A stretch of 64,000 nucleotides of DNA from Arthrobacter sp. 135MFCol5.1 (lineage in GTDB: Bacteria; Actinomycetota; Actinomycetes; Actinomycetales; Micrococcaceae): NCBI RefSeq assembly GCF_000374865.1, contig NZ_KB895453.1, positions 62,001-126,000 of the forward strand. The letters are read 5' to 3'. Positions 1-9,796 of the stretch are shown here, in pieces (the stretch's first letter is position 1; the number at the start of each line of letters is the position of its first letter). Made by a program: the position numbers and the translations under genes. The notes below the pieces were generated by a model. It was not told the origin of the DNA and searched no databases. It saw only the letters and a list, made by a program, of their open reading frames with translations.

Positions 1-575
1 ATGGGGTGGTATTTCACCTTGTTCAGGCCGTTGGCCACCCGGTACTCATTGATCTTGGTGAAGACCGTGAGGATGGCGGCGGCGTTGCTGTCCGGGACCA
101 GCGCCTCGGTGGAGGGCAGCGCGGTGGCCGATTCGGGTGCGGCCAGCTGGGCCGGGGCGGCGAGTTCGTGGTCGGGCGCCCAGAGCGGAGGGATGGACGG
201 CACGTCGGATGTCGTCGCTGCGGAGGTGGCGGCGGGGAGCGCCCCGGTGGACGGCGTGGTGGACGGCGTGGTGGACGGGGAGGATGCCGCAGCCGTTGAT
301 GACGTGGCGGGCGCGGACGCAGCGGTGGGCGGGGTGGAGGCGGGCACAGGTGAAGCGGCCCGGATGTCCGGGTCCACGGCCGGCGTGAGGTTTCCGACGC
401 CTGTGTTCGCCGCAGCGGACCGGCCGGCGTCGCGCACCAAGGGAGCCGCGAGGGTGATGCTCGCCGTGCCCGAAGCCTGGCCAAACGGCGGCGCAGGAGG
501 AGCAGTGGCGGACGATGAGACCAGCGCCAACGCGCAGAGCACGCCAATAAAAGACGGTGCCACCAATTTATTCAC
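1..575 (-). CDS. Secreted CAP/SCP-domain protein, 3' end outside the window
   Basis: The reading frame on the minus strand begins with GTG at 575 (GGGG eight bases upstream) and stays open to the window edge, giving 191 visible residues. It starts [18 protein letters not shown], a convincing Sec signal peptide, followed by about 130 residues rich in Ala, Pro, Ser and Thr with a short TPST repeat, typical of an exported linker. The last visible residues, [17 protein letters not shown], match the first helix of CAP (SCP/PR1, allergen V5-like) domains. The catalytic-like His/Glu residues of the domain lie beyond the edge, so function is not assignable; bacterial CAP proteins are extracellular. 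Family call moderately sure, start fairly sure. Confidence 0.6.
   Translation of the reverse strand, partial: MNKLVAPSFIGVLCALALVSSSATAPPAPPFGQASGTASITLAAPLVRDAGRSAAANTGVGNLTPAVDPDIRAASPVPASTPPTAASAPATSSTAAASSPSTTPSTTPSTGALPAATSAATTSDVPSIPPLWAPDHELAAPAQLAAPESATALPSTEALVPDSNAAAILTVFTKINEYRVANGLNKVKYHP
247..276. repeat. 12-bp tandem repeat in the CAP-protein linker
   Basis: The unit GTGGACGGCGTG occurs two and a half times in a row. On the minus strand it encodes the TPST-like repeats of the exported linker of the CAP-domain protein. It is a coding micro-repeat, not a separate element. Confidence 0.6.
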
Positions 576-707
576 AACATCCCCAGCTCTGTCATGCCTA
601 CCCGGGAGACCATTCCGGCGGCTTTCATTCGCAACATTAGCCCCACGGGGCCACAGCAACAACGGGAAAGTGCGGGTGTGGATAACCGATACGGTAATTT
701 GGGAGCC

Positions 708-1283
708 GTGCTGATCTCTGACCGCGACATTCGTGCCGAAATTGATTCCCAGCGGATCGTGCTGGAACCTTACGACCCCGCGATGGTCCAGCCATCGTCC
801 GTGGATGTGCGGATCGACAAATTCTTCAGGTTGTTCGACAACCACAAGTACGCGCACATCGACCCAGCGCTGGAGCAGCCCGAACTGACGCGGCTGGTGG
901 AAGTGGAGCAGGACGAAGCGTTCATCCTCCACCCTGGGGAGTTCGTCCTGGGGTCCACGTACGAAACCGTCACCCTGCCCGATGACATCGCCGCCCGCCT
1001 GGAAGGCAAGTCATCCTTGGGCCGGCTTGGCCTCCTGACACACTCCACTGCAGGCTTCATCGATCCTGGTTTCTCCGGGCACGTCACGCTGGAGCTGTCC
1101 AACATGGCCACCCTGCCGATTAAGCTCTGGCCCGGCATGAAGATCGGCCAGCTCTGCTTTTTCCGGCTCAGCTCCGCCGCGGAGTTCCCCTACGGCCAGG
1201 GGGAGTACGGCAACCGGTACCAGGGCCAGCGCGGTCCCACGGCCAGCCGCAGCCACCTGAACTTCCACCGCACCAGCATCTAG
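708..1283 (+). CDS. dcd: dCTP deaminase, probably dUMP-forming
   Basis: Deaminates dCTP to supply dUMP/dUTP for thymidylate synthesis in the cytosol. The GTG start at 708 gives 191 residues (start [12 protein letters not shown]), the exact usual length of actinobacterial Dcd; upstream in-frame starts would add a non-homologous tail. The [17 protein letters not shown] block (triphosphate binding) and HVTLELSN with the catalytic Glu are present, and the C-terminal [11 protein letters not shown] lid is intact. Actinobacterial homologues such as the Mycobacterium enzyme also carry dUTPase activity and release dUMP, so the bifunctional form is likely here. Stands alone, divergent from the CAP-domain gene. 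Confidence 0.95.
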   Translation: MLISDRDIRAEIDSQRIVLEPYDPAMVQPSSVDVRIDKFFRLFDNHKYAHIDPALEQPELTRLVEVEQDEAFILHPGEFVLGSTYETVTLPDDIAARLEGKSSLGRLGLLTHSTAGFIDPGFSGHVTLELSNMATLPIKLWPGMKIGQLCFFRLSSAAEFPYGQGEYGNRYQGQRGPTASRSHLNFHRTSI

Positions 1284-1317
1284 CTCCGGCAGCGCTGGAT
1301 CCGGCGGCGCGGCAGCC

Positions 1318-2499
1318 CTAAACCCGCGGCGCGATCACGGGCCGCCGGATGGCAGCCTTTGCGAGGGGTTCCACGTAGCGCGCCGCCAACGGGCCCAACA
1401 CCGCCATGAGCAGCACATAGGCCGTGGCCAGCGCCGCCAGCTGGTGCGGAACCGCCCCGGACGCGACCGCCAGCCCCGCGATCACGATGGAGAATTCGCC
1501 GCGTGCGATGAGCGCGGCGCCGGCGCGGAAGCGGCCCGGGCGGGCGATTCCGGCGCGTTTCGCCGCCCAGATACCGGTCAGCATCTTGGTGCCCGCAGTG
1601 ACTGCCGCCAACACCAGGGCCCAGCCCAAAACCGGGGGGATGGACGTGGGATCCGTGTTCAGCCCGAACGCCACGAAGAAGATAGCGGCGAAGAGGTCGC
1701 GCAGCGGCTCGAGGATGCGGGTGGCGCTGTGTGCCGTGGCGCCGGAGATGGCGATGCCCAGCATGAAGGCGCCCACCGCAGCGGACACCTGCATGGCCGA
1801 CGCCGCGCCGGCTACCAGCAACGCGGCACCCAGGACGTTGAGCAGGAAGACCTCGGAATTCTCGCTGTGGACGGCTTTGGAGACGTGGTGCCCGTGCCGC
1901 AGCGCCACCATCAGGACCAGGCTCACCACCGCCAGGGCGATTCCCACCGTGGTGAGGCCGCCCAGGAAACTCACACCTGCGAGCGTGGCAGTGAGGATGG
2001 GCAGGTACACGGCCATGGCGAGGTCCTCGAAGACCAGGATGGACAGCACTACCGGTGTTTCACGGTTTCCCAGCCGGCCCAGGTCCGTAATGACCTTGGC
2101 AGCAATGCCGGACGACGAAATATACGTGACCCCGCCCATGACCATGGCACCGACGCCGCCCCAGCCCAGGACCAGCGCCAGGCCTGCGCCGGGGATGAAG
2201 TTCAGGACCAGGTCCAGGACGCCGGCCTGCCACGAACGGCGCAGCCCGGTGAAAAGCTCGGCAGCCGTATATTCCAATCCGAGCATAAGCAGGAGGAGGA
2301 TGACGCCAATTTCGCCGGAAAGGTGCGCAAACTCGTGCATTCCCTCCAGCTTGACGATGCCGCCTGCCCCGAACGCGAGTCCGCCCAGCAGGTAGAACGG
2401 GATGGGGGACATTCCAATCCGGCCGGCCAGCCTGGCCAGTAGGCCGAGGCAGAACACAACGGCCCCCAGCTCAATGAGGGTCTGGGCCAACGGGTCCAT
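1318..2499 (-). CDS. CPA2-type K+/H+ (cation/proton) antiporter, KhtU/KefB-like
   Basis: 393-residue integral membrane protein of the Na_H_Exchanger (CPA2) family with about 12 hydrophobic segments. It starts MDPLAQTLIELGAVVFCLGL and contains the family-typical MSPIPFYLLGGLAFG and LVFEDLAMAVYLP segments; the acidic pair in the latter lies where CPA2 carriers bind the exchanged ions. There is no C-terminal TrkA-N domain, unlike KefB/KefC; the regulatory domain is instead the separate gene upstream, five bases away. Together they resemble the KhtT-KhtU K+ efflux pair. Substrate K+ versus Na+ cannot be decided from sequence. Confidence 0.85.
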   Translation of the reverse strand: MDPLAQTLIELGAVVFCLGLLARLAGRIGMSPIPFYLLGGLAFGAGGIVKLEGMHEFAHLSGEIGVILLLLMLGLEYTAAELFTGLRRSWQAGVLDLVLNFIPGAGLALVLGWGGVGAMVMGGVTYISSSGIAAKVITDLGRLGNRETPVVLSILVFEDLAMAVYLPILTATLAGVSFLGGLTTVGIALAVVSLVLMVALRHGHHVSKAVHSENSEVFLLNVLGAALLVAGAASAMQVSAAVGAFMLGIAISGATAHSATRILEPLRDLFAAIFFVAFGLNTDPTSIPPVLGWALVLAAVTAGTKMLTGIWAAKRAGIARPGRFRAGAALIARGEFSIVIAGLAVASGAVPHQLAALATAYVLLMAVLGPLAARYVEPLAKAAIRRPVIAPRV

Positions 2500-2504
2500 T
2501 CGGC

Positions 2505-2987
2505 TTAGCCGTGGCGCAGGATATTGGCCGCGGAGTCCAGGCCTTCCTGGGTGCCCACCGCCACCAGCAGGTCGCCAGGGTGGAGGACGACGTCAGGCCC
2601 GGGCGAGGGCAGCACCTCTCCTTCGCGCATGATGGCCACAATGGAGACGCCGCACCTGGTACGGATGCAGGCCTTGCCCATGGGCTGGTTCTGGAACGGG
2701 GAGTCAGCGGCGATGGAGAACTGGCGGGTAACGATGCCCGGGACGTCCTTGTGTTCCTCGGCGAGCTTCATGGCCAGGTGGGTGCCGCCCAGGAGGTTGC
2801 CCAACGTGGCGGCTTCGTCGCTGGTGAGCGGAATCGACGCCTGGCAGGTATCAGGATCGTCCCAGGTGGAGACGATGAGTTCGGTCTGGCCTTCCCGCAG
2901 CTCCACGACGCCAATGCGGCGCCCCGAGGCGGTCATGAAATCCCTCCGGCGGCCCAGGCCGGGCAGGTTGGTCTCGTCCACGTTCAT
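2505..2987 (-). CDS. TrkA-C domain regulatory subunit of the K+/H+ antiporter (KhtT-like)
   Basis: 160 residues. The N-terminal half resembles the KhtT/YhaU regulator region; the C-terminal half (about 80-158) is a TrkA-C (RCK_C) ligand-binding domain ending in PGPDVVLHPGDLLVAVGTQEGL, the usual last strands. TrkA-C domains bind nucleotides such as c-di-AMP and gate cation carriers. The gene sits immediately upstream of the antiporter (five-base gap, same strand), so the two are surely co-transcribed and form a carrier plus gate at the membrane. The ligand is not determined here. Confidence 0.85.
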   Translation of the reverse strand: MNVDETNLPGLGRRRDFMTASGRRIGVVELREGQTELIVSTWDDPDTCQASIPLTSDEAATLGNLLGGTHLAMKLAEEHKDVPGIVTRQFSIAADSPFQNQPMGKACIRTRCGVSIVAIMREGEVLPSPGPDVVLHPGDLLVAVGTQEGLDSAANILRHG

Positions 2988-3050
2988 AGTTCCAGCCTAG
3001 TCTGCCTGGCAACACCGGGCCCGGGCCCTGGCCGGGTGCCTGAGGCAGGG

Positions 3051-4454
3051 TCAGGCAGTGGGAACCACGGCGATGGGGGCCTTGTCCGGTGACTTCACCG
3101 GCAGCAGGACCAGAAGCCCGGCCAGGAGCACCACCATGATGCCCAGGATGCCCCAGCGCTGGGCCTGCCCGGCTGGCACCAGCGGGGTGGCCACGGTGAT
3201 GCACAGGGTGAAGAGGGCGGGGGCCAGGAAGCTGACGGCGCGTCCGGTGGTGGCATACAGCCCGAAGAGCTCTCCCGATTCCCCGTGCGGCGCCAGGCGG
3301 GCCAGGTAGGCGCGGGATGAGGACTGGGCCGGGCCGACGAACAGGCAGAGGAACAACCCGAACACCCAGAACGTGGTGCTCCCCGCCCAATTCATGCCGA
3401 AGAAGGAATAGTTTCCGTTGCCCAGCACCAGGATGGCGGTCCCGGCGGCCAGGAGCCCCACCAAGGAACCCGTAATGACGGCCTTGGGGCCCACTTTGTC
3501 ATCCAGGAAGCCGCCGATCACGGCACCGATGGCCGCCACCACGTTCCCGAAGATCGCGAAGAAGATGACCTGCGACAGAGCGAAGCCGAAGGTCCCGGCC
3601 GCGATGATGCCGCCAAAGGTGAAGACGGCGGCCAGCCCATCCCGGAAGACGGCACTGGCCAGCAGGAAGTAGATGGTGTGCGGACTGGTGGCGTAGATGG
3701 CCTTGATGCGCCGGAACAGCAGCCCGTAGCTGGCCAGGAAGCCCAGGCGGGCGGTATTGGTGCCGCGGGGCAGTTCGGGAACGGCGAACAACACCGGAAG
3801 GGCGAAGACGAAAAACCAGAGCGCGGAGAAGACAGCTACCAACCGGATGTTCAGGCTGTCCGTGGTGGACGCCCCGACCCAGTCGAAAGCCGGTTGGACG
3901 AACAGTTGCAGGACGATCAGGAGGGCCACGATTCCGCCGACGTAGCCCGCGCCCCAGCCGAACCCGCTGACCCTCCCGATGTTCTGCGGCGTGGAAACCT
4001 GGGCCAGCATGGCGTTGTAGTTCACGCCGGCGAACTCGAAGAACACATTGCCCAGCGCAATCAGGCAGGCGCCGGGAAGCAGGAATTCCGGGTGCGGAAA
4101 CACGAAGAAGCACAGGGCGGTAAGGATGGCGACGGCGGCCGAGTTCACTCCCAGCCACAGCTTGCGGCGGCCGCCCGCGTCCGAGCGCTGGCCGGTGACC
4201 GGAGCCAGGAGCGCGATGGCCAATCCGGCAACAGCCAGGGCGGAGCCCAGGACCGCGGAAGCACTGTCCTCCCCGCCGAAGGCGTTGGACGTCAGGTAGA
4301 CGGTGAAGACGAACGTGGTCATGACCGCGTTGAAGGCCGCCGAACCCCAGTCCCAGGAGGCCCACGCCAGGATGCGGCGCTTGGTGGAAGTCCGGGTTCC
4401 GGACTCAAGTTCCGAGGCAGGCCGCATTGCCCCCTGAGCGCTGGCGCTGTTCAT
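3051..4454 (-). CDS. MFS transporter, UMF1/Atg22-like
   Basis: 467 residues from ATG at 4454 (MNSASAQ...). The open frame extends further upstream, but the preceding 56 residues are Arg/Gly-rich and run into the divergent mrp promoter region, so the internal ATG is preferred. Motifs ASWDWGSAAFNAVMTTFVFT and LLAPVTGQRSDAGGRRKLW are characteristic of the UMF1 branch (relatives of the yeast vacuolar effluxer Atg22). About 12 membrane spans. Substrate unknown; no neighbouring enzyme suggests one. Divergent from the Mrp operon with about 196 bases between starts. Confidence 0.8.
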   Translation of the reverse strand: MNSASAQGAMRPASELESGTRTSTKRRILAWASWDWGSAAFNAVMTTFVFTVYLTSNAFGGEDSASAVLGSALAVAGLAIALLAPVTGQRSDAGGRRKLWLGVNSAAVAILTALCFFVFPHPEFLLPGACLIALGNVFFEFAGVNYNAMLAQVSTPQNIGRVSGFGWGAGYVGGIVALLIVLQLFVQPAFDWVGASTTDSLNIRLVAVFSALWFFVFALPVLFAVPELPRGTNTARLGFLASYGLLFRRIKAIYATSPHTIYFLLASAVFRDGLAAVFTFGGIIAAGTFGFALSQVIFFAIFGNVVAAIGAVIGGFLDDKVGPKAVITGSLVGLLAAGTAILVLGNGNYSFFGMNWAGSTTFWVFGLFLCLFVGPAQSSSRAYLARLAPHGESGELFGLYATTGRAVSFLAPALFTLCITVATPLVPAGQAQRWGILGIMVVLLAGLLVLLPVKSPDKAPIAVVPTA

Positions 4455-4650
4455 ACGTTGAATCGTATCCGCCCGTGGCGAACACCCGGCGGAGCACAGC
4501 CCTGTGACGTGGGGGAATTCGCCGCCCGGCCCACCCCGCACAAGAAAAGGTGGTGCCGGGGCCTTGGTAAACTGGAGCCTCCCGGATCTAACTTTCTTGC
4601 CGCCTGCTCCAACTTTTGACAATCGAATCCCTGACGTTGCGGAGATACCA

Positions 4651-7600
4651 GTGATAACAGTCCTTGCCGTGCACTTTTCGGTGGCTGTCCTGGCGCCTTT
4701 CCTCTTCAGGGCCTGGGGCCGGAATGCGTTCTACGCACTGGCGGCCGTCCCGGCTGTTTCCTTCGCCTGGTTGGCCTTCCAGCACGACGCCGTCTATTCC
4801 GGGTCCGGCGCAGTATCCGAAGTCTTTGAATGGATTCCCGGCCTCCACCTTGAGTTTGCGTTCCGGATGGACGCGCTGGCTTGGGTGATGTCCCTGCTGG
4901 TGCTGGGTGTCGGTGCGCTGGTGCTGCTTTATTGCGCCCGGTATTTCAAACGGAAAGACCAGGACCTCGGTGCGTTCGGCGCGCAGTTGCTTGCCTTCGC
5001 CGGCGCCATGTTCGGCCTGGTGCTGGCCGATGACCTGCTGCTGTTGTTCATCTTCTGGGAACTCACCACCATCCTGTCCTACCTCCTGATCGGGTTCGCC
5101 AGGACCCGGCTCGCGGCCCGCCGGTCCGCCCTGCAGGCGCTCATGGTCACCACGGCAGGCGGCCTGGCCATGCTGGTGGGCCTGATCATGCTGGGCTACA
5201 CCGCAGGGACCTACCGCATCTCCAGCATCCTTGAGCAAGCGGCCGCGCTGGTCTCCGGACCGTCAGGCGCCACGGTGGGCGCCGCCGTCGTGCTTATTCT
5301 GGTGGGTGCCATCACCAAGTCCGCGCTGGTCCCGTTCCATTTCTGGCTCCCCGGTGCCATGGCTGCGCCGACCCCCGTCAGTGCCTACCTGCACGCGGCG
5401 GCGATGGTCAAGGCGGGAATCTACCTGGTGGCCCGCCTTGCGCCGGGCTTTGCGGAGACGGCGTACTGGCAGCCCGTGGTCCTGGGCCTGGGCCTGGCCA
5501 CGATGCTGGTGGGAGGCTACCGGGCGCTCCGGCAGACCGACATCAAGCTGATCCTTGCCTACGGCACCGTCAGCCAGCTGGGCTTCCTCACCATGGTGGT
5601 GGGCCTGGGGACGCCGGACGCCGCCCTGGCCGGGCTGGCAATGCTGCTGGCCCACGGCCTGTTCAAGGCCACGCTGTTCCTGGTGGTGGGCATCATCGAC
5701 CACCAGTCCGGGACCCGTGATGTGCGGAAACTCTCCGGCGTCTTCCGGTCCTCGCGGGCCCTGGGCATCGTGGCGGGCATCGGTGCGGCCTCCATGGCCG
5801 GGGTGCCGCTGCTGGCCGGGTTTGTGGCCAAGGAATCGGTACTCGAAGCGTTCGTTCACCACGCCACCGGCCCGCATGCCGGTCCGTGGGGCATGGTGGT
5901 GCTGGCCGGACTGGTGGTGGGATCCATCCTGACCTTCGCCTACAGCGCCAGGTTCATGTGGGGTGCCTTCGCGGCGAAGCCCGGCGTGGAGCCCACCCCG
6001 TTCAAAGCCATCCGGCCCTCCTTCCTTGCCGCGCCCGCGGTCCTGAGCCTCCTGACCATCGCCTACGGGCTCTGGCCGGTACCGGTTGACGCCTGGATCC
6101 AGCCTTACGCGGCGCTGTTCGCCTCCACGGCGCCCGACGCCGGAACGCCGGCTGAGCAGGCCGGCCACCTGGCGCTGTGGCACGGTTTCACCCCCGCACT
6201 GGGGCTGACGGCCGTCACGTTCGTGCTGGGCCTGGCGATGTACGTCGGCCGCAACGCCGTGGCCAGGGCGCAGGCACGGGTTCCGGGCTGGGTGGACGGC
6301 GACCGGGGCTACCAGCTCACCATCGGCGCCCTGGACGACGCCGCCGTCTGGATCACGGGCCGGACCCAGCGCGGTTCCCTCTACTTCTACCTCGCCGTAA
6401 TCCTCAGCGTGGCGTTCGTCCTGCCGCTCACCGCCATCCTGCTCAGCGGCAATGCCCTGCCGCAGGACATCTACCTCGTGGACCCGCACTCGCCGCTGCA
6501 GCTCGTGGCCGGCGCGGGCATCGTGATTGGCGCCCTTGCCGCCGTCAAGGCCAACAAGCGCTTCCTGGCGGTGCTGATGGTCTCCGTCACCGGGTACGGC
6601 ATCGCCCTCATGTTCGCCCTGCAGGGCGCCCCCGACCTTGCCCTGACCCAGATGCTGGTGGAAACCATCATCCTGGTGGCGTTCGTCCTGGCCATGCGCA
6701 GCCTTCCTCCTGAGCTTCGTGACCGCACCGGCGGAAAGTACCGGGTGCTGCGCGTCATCATCGGGTTGGGCTTCGGCGTGACCATGGTGTTCGCCGCGAT
6801 CTTCGCCATGGGAGCCAGGACCGCCATCCCGGTGTCCCTGCAGTTCCCGCAGCTCGCCTACGAGGGCGGCGGCGGCCTGAACGTGGTGAACGTGACGCTC
6901 GTGGACATCCGGGCGTGGGACACCTTCGGCGAGATCAGCGTCCTGGCCCTGGCCGCCACCGGCGTGGCCAGCCTGATCTTCGTCCGCGGCCGCGGAGACC
7001 GCCTGCAACGGTCCGCCTCCGTTGCCGAGGGCACCGTGGGGCGGTACCACGGCGTGGACCCCGGGTCCCGCGACGGTGCGGCGCTGGCCATCAGCCGGAA
7101 GTTCGCCGCCTCGGCACGGGACGCCTGGATCGTGGCGGGCAGGACCCTCGCCCCGGAACGCCGCTCCATCATCTTCGAGGTGGTCACCCGCCTGATGTTC
7201 CACTCGATGATCATCTTCTCGCTCTACCTGCTGCTGGCCGGCCACAACCTGCCCGGCGGCGGTTTCGCCGGCGGCCTGACCGCCGGCCTGGCCCTGACCA
7301 TCCGCTACCTGGCCGGCGGCCGGTTCGAACTGAGGGAAGCCGCACCGCTGAGCGCCGGTGCGTTGCTGGGCACCGGCCTGGCCCTGGCCGCTGCCTCCGG
7401 CGTGACGCCCCTGCTGTTGGGCGGCCAGGTGTTCCAGTCCGCCATCATCGAGGTGTGGCTGCCCGTCTTCGGCGACATCAAGTTCGTCACCTCCACCATC
7501 TTCGATATCGGCGTGTACGTGGTGGTGGTGGGCCTGGTGCTCGACGTGCTGCGCAGCCTGGGTGCCGAGATCGATGAACACATGGAAGAACGGTCCGCTG

Positions 7601-7680
7601 CGGCCGGGCCTGAACCGGCACAGCAGGACCAGGAACCGGACCGTATTCCTGCCGAGACCACCGCAAAGGGCAACGCATGA
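4651..7680 (+). CDS. mrpA: Mrp Na+/H+ antiporter subunit A fused to subunit B
   Basis: 1009 residues from GTG 4651, preceded by GGAG; upstream starts in the same frame have no homologous sequence. Residues 1 to about 780 are MrpA: a NuoL-like proton channel with the conserved Glu in WELTTILSYLLIG, the Lys in AITKSALVPFHFWLP, and the extra helices of MrpA. From about 830 an MnhB domain follows (FEVVTRLMFHSMIIFSLYLL, GGGFAGGLTAGLAL), a fusion usual in actinobacteria. Mrp is a multi-subunit membrane complex exporting Na+ against protons, important in alkaline or saline stress. First gene of a tightly coupled operon. Confidence 0.93.
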   Translation: MITVLAVHFSVAVLAPFLFRAWGRNAFYALAAVPAVSFAWLAFQHDAVYSGSGAVSEVFEWIPGLHLEFAFRMDALAWVMSLLVLGVGALVLLYCARYFKRKDQDLGAFGAQLLAFAGAMFGLVLADDLLLLFIFWELTTILSYLLIGFARTRLAARRSALQALMVTTAGGLAMLVGLIMLGYTAGTYRISSILEQAAALVSGPSGATVGAAVVLILVGAITKSALVPFHFWLPGAMAAPTPVSAYLHAAAMVKAGIYLVARLAPGFAETAYWQPVVLGLGLATMLVGGYRALRQTDIKLILAYGTVSQLGFLTMVVGLGTPDAALAGLAMLLAHGLFKATLFLVVGIIDHQSGTRDVRKLSGVFRSSRALGIVAGIGAASMAGVPLLAGFVAKESVLEAFVHHATGPHAGPWGMVVLAGLVVGSILTFAYSARFMWGAFAAKPGVEPTPFKAIRPSFLAAPAVLSLLTIAYGLWPVPVDAWIQPYAALFASTAPDAGTPAEQAGHLALWHGFTPALGLTAVTFVLGLAMYVGRNAVARAQARVPGWVDGDRGYQLTIGALDDAAVWITGRTQRGSLYFYLAVILSVAFVLPLTAILLSGNALPQDIYLVDPHSPLQLVAGAGIVIGALAAVKANKRFLAVLMVSVTGYGIALMFALQGAPDLALTQMLVETIILVAFVLAMRSLPPELRDRTGGKYRVLRVIIGLGFGVTMVFAAIFAMGARTAIPVSLQFPQLAYEGGGGLNVVNVTLVDIRAWDTFGEISVLALAATGVASLIFVRGRGDRLQRSASVAEGTVGRYHGVDPGSRDGAALAISRKFAASARDAWIVAGRTLAPERRSIIFEVVTRLMFHSMIIFSLYLLLAGHNLPGGGFAGGLTAGLALTIRYLAGGRFELREAAPLSAGALLGTGLALAAASGVTPLLLGGQVFQSAIIEVWLPVFGDIKFVTSTIFDIGVYVVVVGLVLDVLRSLGAEIDEHMEERSAAAGPEPAQQDQEPDRIPAETTAKGNA

Positions 7681-8198
7681 GCGTCAACCTGACCCTGCTG
7701 ATCGTCATGGGCGCCCTCTATGCCTGCGGTATCTACCTGATCCTCGAACGCAGCCTCACCCGCGTCCTGCTGGGGCTGATGCTGCTGGCCAACGCCACCA
7801 ACCTGCTGATCCTCTCCACCGGGGGATACGCCGGCCTGGCTCCGTTCTTCACCAAGGACACCCCCGCCGGTGACTACAACGACCCCCTGCCGCAAGCCTT
7901 GATCCTGACCTCGATCGTGATCTCCTTCGCCGTCACGGCGTTCATGCTGGGCATCATCTACCGCACGTGGGTCCTGGCCCGCCAGGACGATATCCAGGAC
8001 GACGTGGAGGACCTCCGGGTGGCGGAAACACCGAGCTTCGACGCGGAGGACGACGCCGAAATCCCGGCCGAAACATCCGAGTTTCCGCTCGCCACCGTCA
8101 CGGCGGGAGGCCGGGAAATGCCGGCCGAACAGGCGGCCGCGGAAGAACAGCCCGGCTCGCCCACCATCGAATCCGGCCCGGAAGGCGGCAAAAAGTGA
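7677..8198 (+). CDS. mrpC: Mrp antiporter subunit C
   Basis: 173 residues; NuoK-like MnhC with three membrane helices in the first 105 residues (YLILERSLTRVLLGLMLLANATNLL is the family core). The C-terminal 65 residues are acidic and Ala/Glu-rich, an extension common in actinobacterial MrpC and probably cytosolic. The ATG overlaps the stop of mrpA by four bases (ATGA), indicating translational coupling. Confidence 0.93.
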   Translation: MSVNLTLLIVMGALYACGIYLILERSLTRVLLGLMLLANATNLLILSTGGYAGLAPFFTKDTPAGDYNDPLPQALILTSIVISFAVTAFMLGIIYRTWVLARQDDIQDDVEDLRVAETPSFDAEDDAEIPAETSEFPLATVTAGGREMPAEQAAAEEQPGSPTIESGPEGGKK

Positions 8199-9796
8199 AC
8201 ATCGCCAGCCTGGCCCCGCTCGCCGTCGTCCTTCCCATCCTGGGCGCCGCACTGACCTTCCTCCTGATCCGGCACTCCCGGGCCCAGCGGGCGGTCAGCA
8301 TCGGACTGTTGTCACTCACCCTGGCCCTCGAATGCCTCCTGTTGGCGTCCGCGTGGAACAGCGGGACCGCCGCGGTGACCATCGGCGGCTGGCTGCCGCC
8401 CTGGGGCATCGTGATGGTGGTGGACCAGTTCTCCTCGCTGATGCTGGTGGTCTCCTCGGCAGTGAGCCTCGCCGTGCTGGTGTACGCCACCGGGCAAGGC
8501 ATGGCCGACGGCGACGAAGACGCACCGGTCTCGATCTTCCACCCCACCTACCTGATCCTGGTGGCAGGGGTGTCCAACGCGTTCCTCTCCGGCGACCTCT
8601 TCAACCTCTACGTAGGCTTCGAGATCCTGCTGACCGCAAGCTACGTGCTGATGACCCTGGGCGGCACCGGGCCCCGGATCCGCGCCGGCGTCACCTACGT
8701 GGTGGTGTCGGTGGTGTCCTCCGTGCTGTTCCTGATCGCCATCGCCATGGTGTACGGCGCAACCGGCACCGTCAACATGGCTGACCTCGCCCTCAAACTG
8801 GGCGACCTGGACCAAGGCACCAGGACCCTGCTGCACGTCATGCTGCTGGTGGCGTTCGGCATCAAGGCCGCCGTCTTCCCGCTGTCCTTCTGGCTCCCCG
8901 ACTCCTACCCCACGGCGCCGGCACCCGTCACCGCCGTGTTCGCCGGCCTGTTGACCAAGGTGGGCGTGTACGCCATGGTCAGGACCGAGACGCTGTTGTT
9001 CCCCGGCGACACCCTGAACACGCCACTGATGGTGGTGGCGCTGCTGACCATGGTGGTGGGCATCCTTGGTGCGCTGGCGCAAAGCGACATCAAACGTCTG
9101 CTCTCGTTCACCCTGGTCAGCCACATCGGGTACATGGTGTTCGGGCTGGCCATGTCCTCCGTGGCCGGGCTGGCGGCGGCGGTCTTCTACGTGGCCCACC
9201 ACATCACCATCCAGACCAGCCTGTTCCTGGTGACCGGCCTGATCGAACGCCGCGGCGGCAGCTCCTCCGTTGACCGGCTGGGCGGCCTGGCCAAGCTCTC
9301 GCCCCTGCTGGCAATGCTGTTCTTCATCCCCGGCATGAACCTGGCCGGCATCCCCCCGTTCTCAGGGTTCCTCGGCAAGGTGGGCCTGCTGCAGGCCGGC
9401 ATTGAGCTGGGGACCCCGCTGGCCTACGCACTGGTGATCGGCGGGGTGCTGACCAGCCTGCTGACGCTGCTGGCCATTGCCCGCGTATGGAACCGGGCGT
9501 TCTGGCGGAAGCCGGAGGACGCCGAACATCCGGACCCCGTGCTGCTGGCCGGCCCCTCGGGGCGCGCCGCCGGTCCGGGCGCCAAACTCAACACGGTCAC
9601 GCTCCTGCCGCGCACCATGGTGGGATCAACCCTTGGCCTGGTGGTGCTCGGCGTCGCGCTCACCGTGTTCGCCGGGCCGCTGTTCGGGCTCTCCGACCAG
9701 GCTGCGCGGGACATGCTGGACCGGGCCCCCTACATCCAGTCGGTCCTCGGCAGCAATACCGCCGTTCCGGCCACCGTGACGGGAGGAGGACGATGA
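8195..9796 (+). CDS. mrpD: Mrp antiporter subunit D
   Basis: 533 residues from GTG 8195, overlapping the mrpC stop (GTGA). A NuoM/N-like proton-channel subunit: Glu in LYVGFEILLTASYVLMTLG and Lys residues in AFGIKAAVFPLSFWLP and GLLTKVGVYAMV correspond to the proton path of complex-I-like channels. About 14 membrane spans. With MrpA it forms the ion-translocating core of the complex. Confidence 0.93.
   Translation: MNIASLAPLAVVLPILGAALTFLLIRHSRAQRAVSIGLLSLTLALECLLLASAWNSGTAAVTIGGWLPPWGIVMVVDQFSSLMLVVSSAVSLAVLVYATGQGMADGDEDAPVSIFHPTYLILVAGVSNAFLSGDLFNLYVGFEILLTASYVLMTLGGTGPRIRAGVTYVVVSVVSSVLFLIAIAMVYGATGTVNMADLALKLGDLDQGTRTLLHVMLLVAFGIKAAVFPLSFWLPDSYPTAPAPVTAVFAGLLTKVGVYAMVRTETLLFPGDTLNTPLMVVALLTMVVGILGALAQSDIKRLLSFTLVSHIGYMVFGLAMSSVAGLAAAVFYVAHHITIQTSLFLVTGLIERRGGSSSVDRLGGLAKLSPLLAMLFFIPGMNLAGIPPFSGFLGKVGLLQAGIELGTPLAYALVIGGVLTSLLTLLAIARVWNRAFWRKPEDAEHPDPVLLAGPSGRAAGPGAKLNTVTLLPRTMVGSTLGLVVLGVALTVFAGPLFGLSDQAARDMLDRAPYIQSVLGSNTAVPATVTGGGR

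Noticed and set aside
1..714. Plus-strand frame over the left edge
   Set aside because: Low-complexity Ala/Gly product with no family; the minus strand of the same DNA gives a signal peptide and the start of a CAP domain.
4504..4650. Extended N-terminus for MrpA
   Set aside because: Not homologous to MrpA and without a ribosome site; GTG 4651 follows GGAG at the right distance.
5263..7581. A 772-codon minus-strand frame opposite mrpA
   Set aside because: His/Gln/Gly-rich translation with no domain, exactly complementary to a clearly real Mrp subunit.
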